Source: Fimisoma avicola
GTDB lineage: Bacteria > Bacillota > Clostridia > Peptostreptococcales > Anaerovoracaceae
Assembly (NCBI GenBank): GCA_018714945.1
Contig: DVMO01000091.1
Coordinates: 1-5,454, forward strand
Length of the DNA: 5,454 nucleotides
Direction of reading: 5' to 3'
Shown here in pieces: positions 5,454 through 5,454 of the stretch. The number at the start of each line of letters is the position of its first letter. The first letter of the stretch is position 1. The notes below the pieces were generated by a model that saw only the letters and a program-made list of their open reading frames with translations, searched no databases and was not told the DNA's origin. The translations under genes and the position numbers were made by a program.

Positions 5454-5454
5454 A

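Noticed and set aside
1..5454. CRISPR arrays, insertion sequences, tRNA or rRNA genes
   Set aside because: I saw no regularly spaced direct repeats, transposase frames with flanking inverted repeats, or tRNA cloverleaf signatures on either strand.

Overview
The window looks like part of a Firmicutes (Clostridia-type) obligate anaerobe. The supports are very strong Shine-Dalgarno (SD) sequences, one of them a 12-base match to the 16S rRNA 3' end, a GTG start, compact overlapping genes, and a citrate synthase of the Re-face type, which is found in strict anaerobes instead of the common Si-type enzyme. GC content appears to be about 50% by eye and Ile is often encoded by ATA, so a low-GC Clostridium is less likely. 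I cannot name a genus.

Region 1 (positions 1-4262, minus strand) is one operon for the oxidative branch of the TCA cycle. In transcription order it holds a sigma70-type promoter (TTGACC, 17-base spacer, TATACT), an 18-bp GntR-type operator sitting on the -10 box and predicted start point, a leader of about 115 nt with strong potential for alternative RNA folds, Re-citrate synthase, a GntR/FCD regulator, a 643-residue aconitase, and the first 49 codons of a probable NAD-type isocitrate dehydrogenase that runs off the left edge. Oxaloacetate plus acetyl-CoA would be converted through citrate and isocitrate to 2-oxoglutarate, the precursor of glutamate. The genes overlap or lie 1 to 11 bases apart, and two of the SD sequences are written inside the end of the upstream gene. 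This suggests translational coupling and tight stoichiometry. The regulator probably controls its own operon through the operator; its effector is unknown, and citrate or another carboxylate is an inference.

Region 2 (about 4263-4357) is the spacer to a divergent gene. It is AT-rich and holds a 22-base inverted repeat and a second inverted repeat over a weak -10 region.

Region 3 (4358-5195, plus strand) is a small alpha/beta hydrolase with a complete Ser-Asp-His triad. A short open frame after it has no credible start and may be a gene remnant. A 12-bp hairpin flanked by A and T tracts then acts as a probable bidirectional terminator.

Region 4 (5221-5454, minus strand) converges on that terminator. 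It contains the last 49 codons of an unrecognised gene and a 28-codon frame overlapping its stop by ATGA.

Most of the window is ordinary central metabolism. The parts most worth a second look are the control region of the citrate operon (operator, spacer palindrome and switch-like leader) and the unexplained short frames at the right-hand end.
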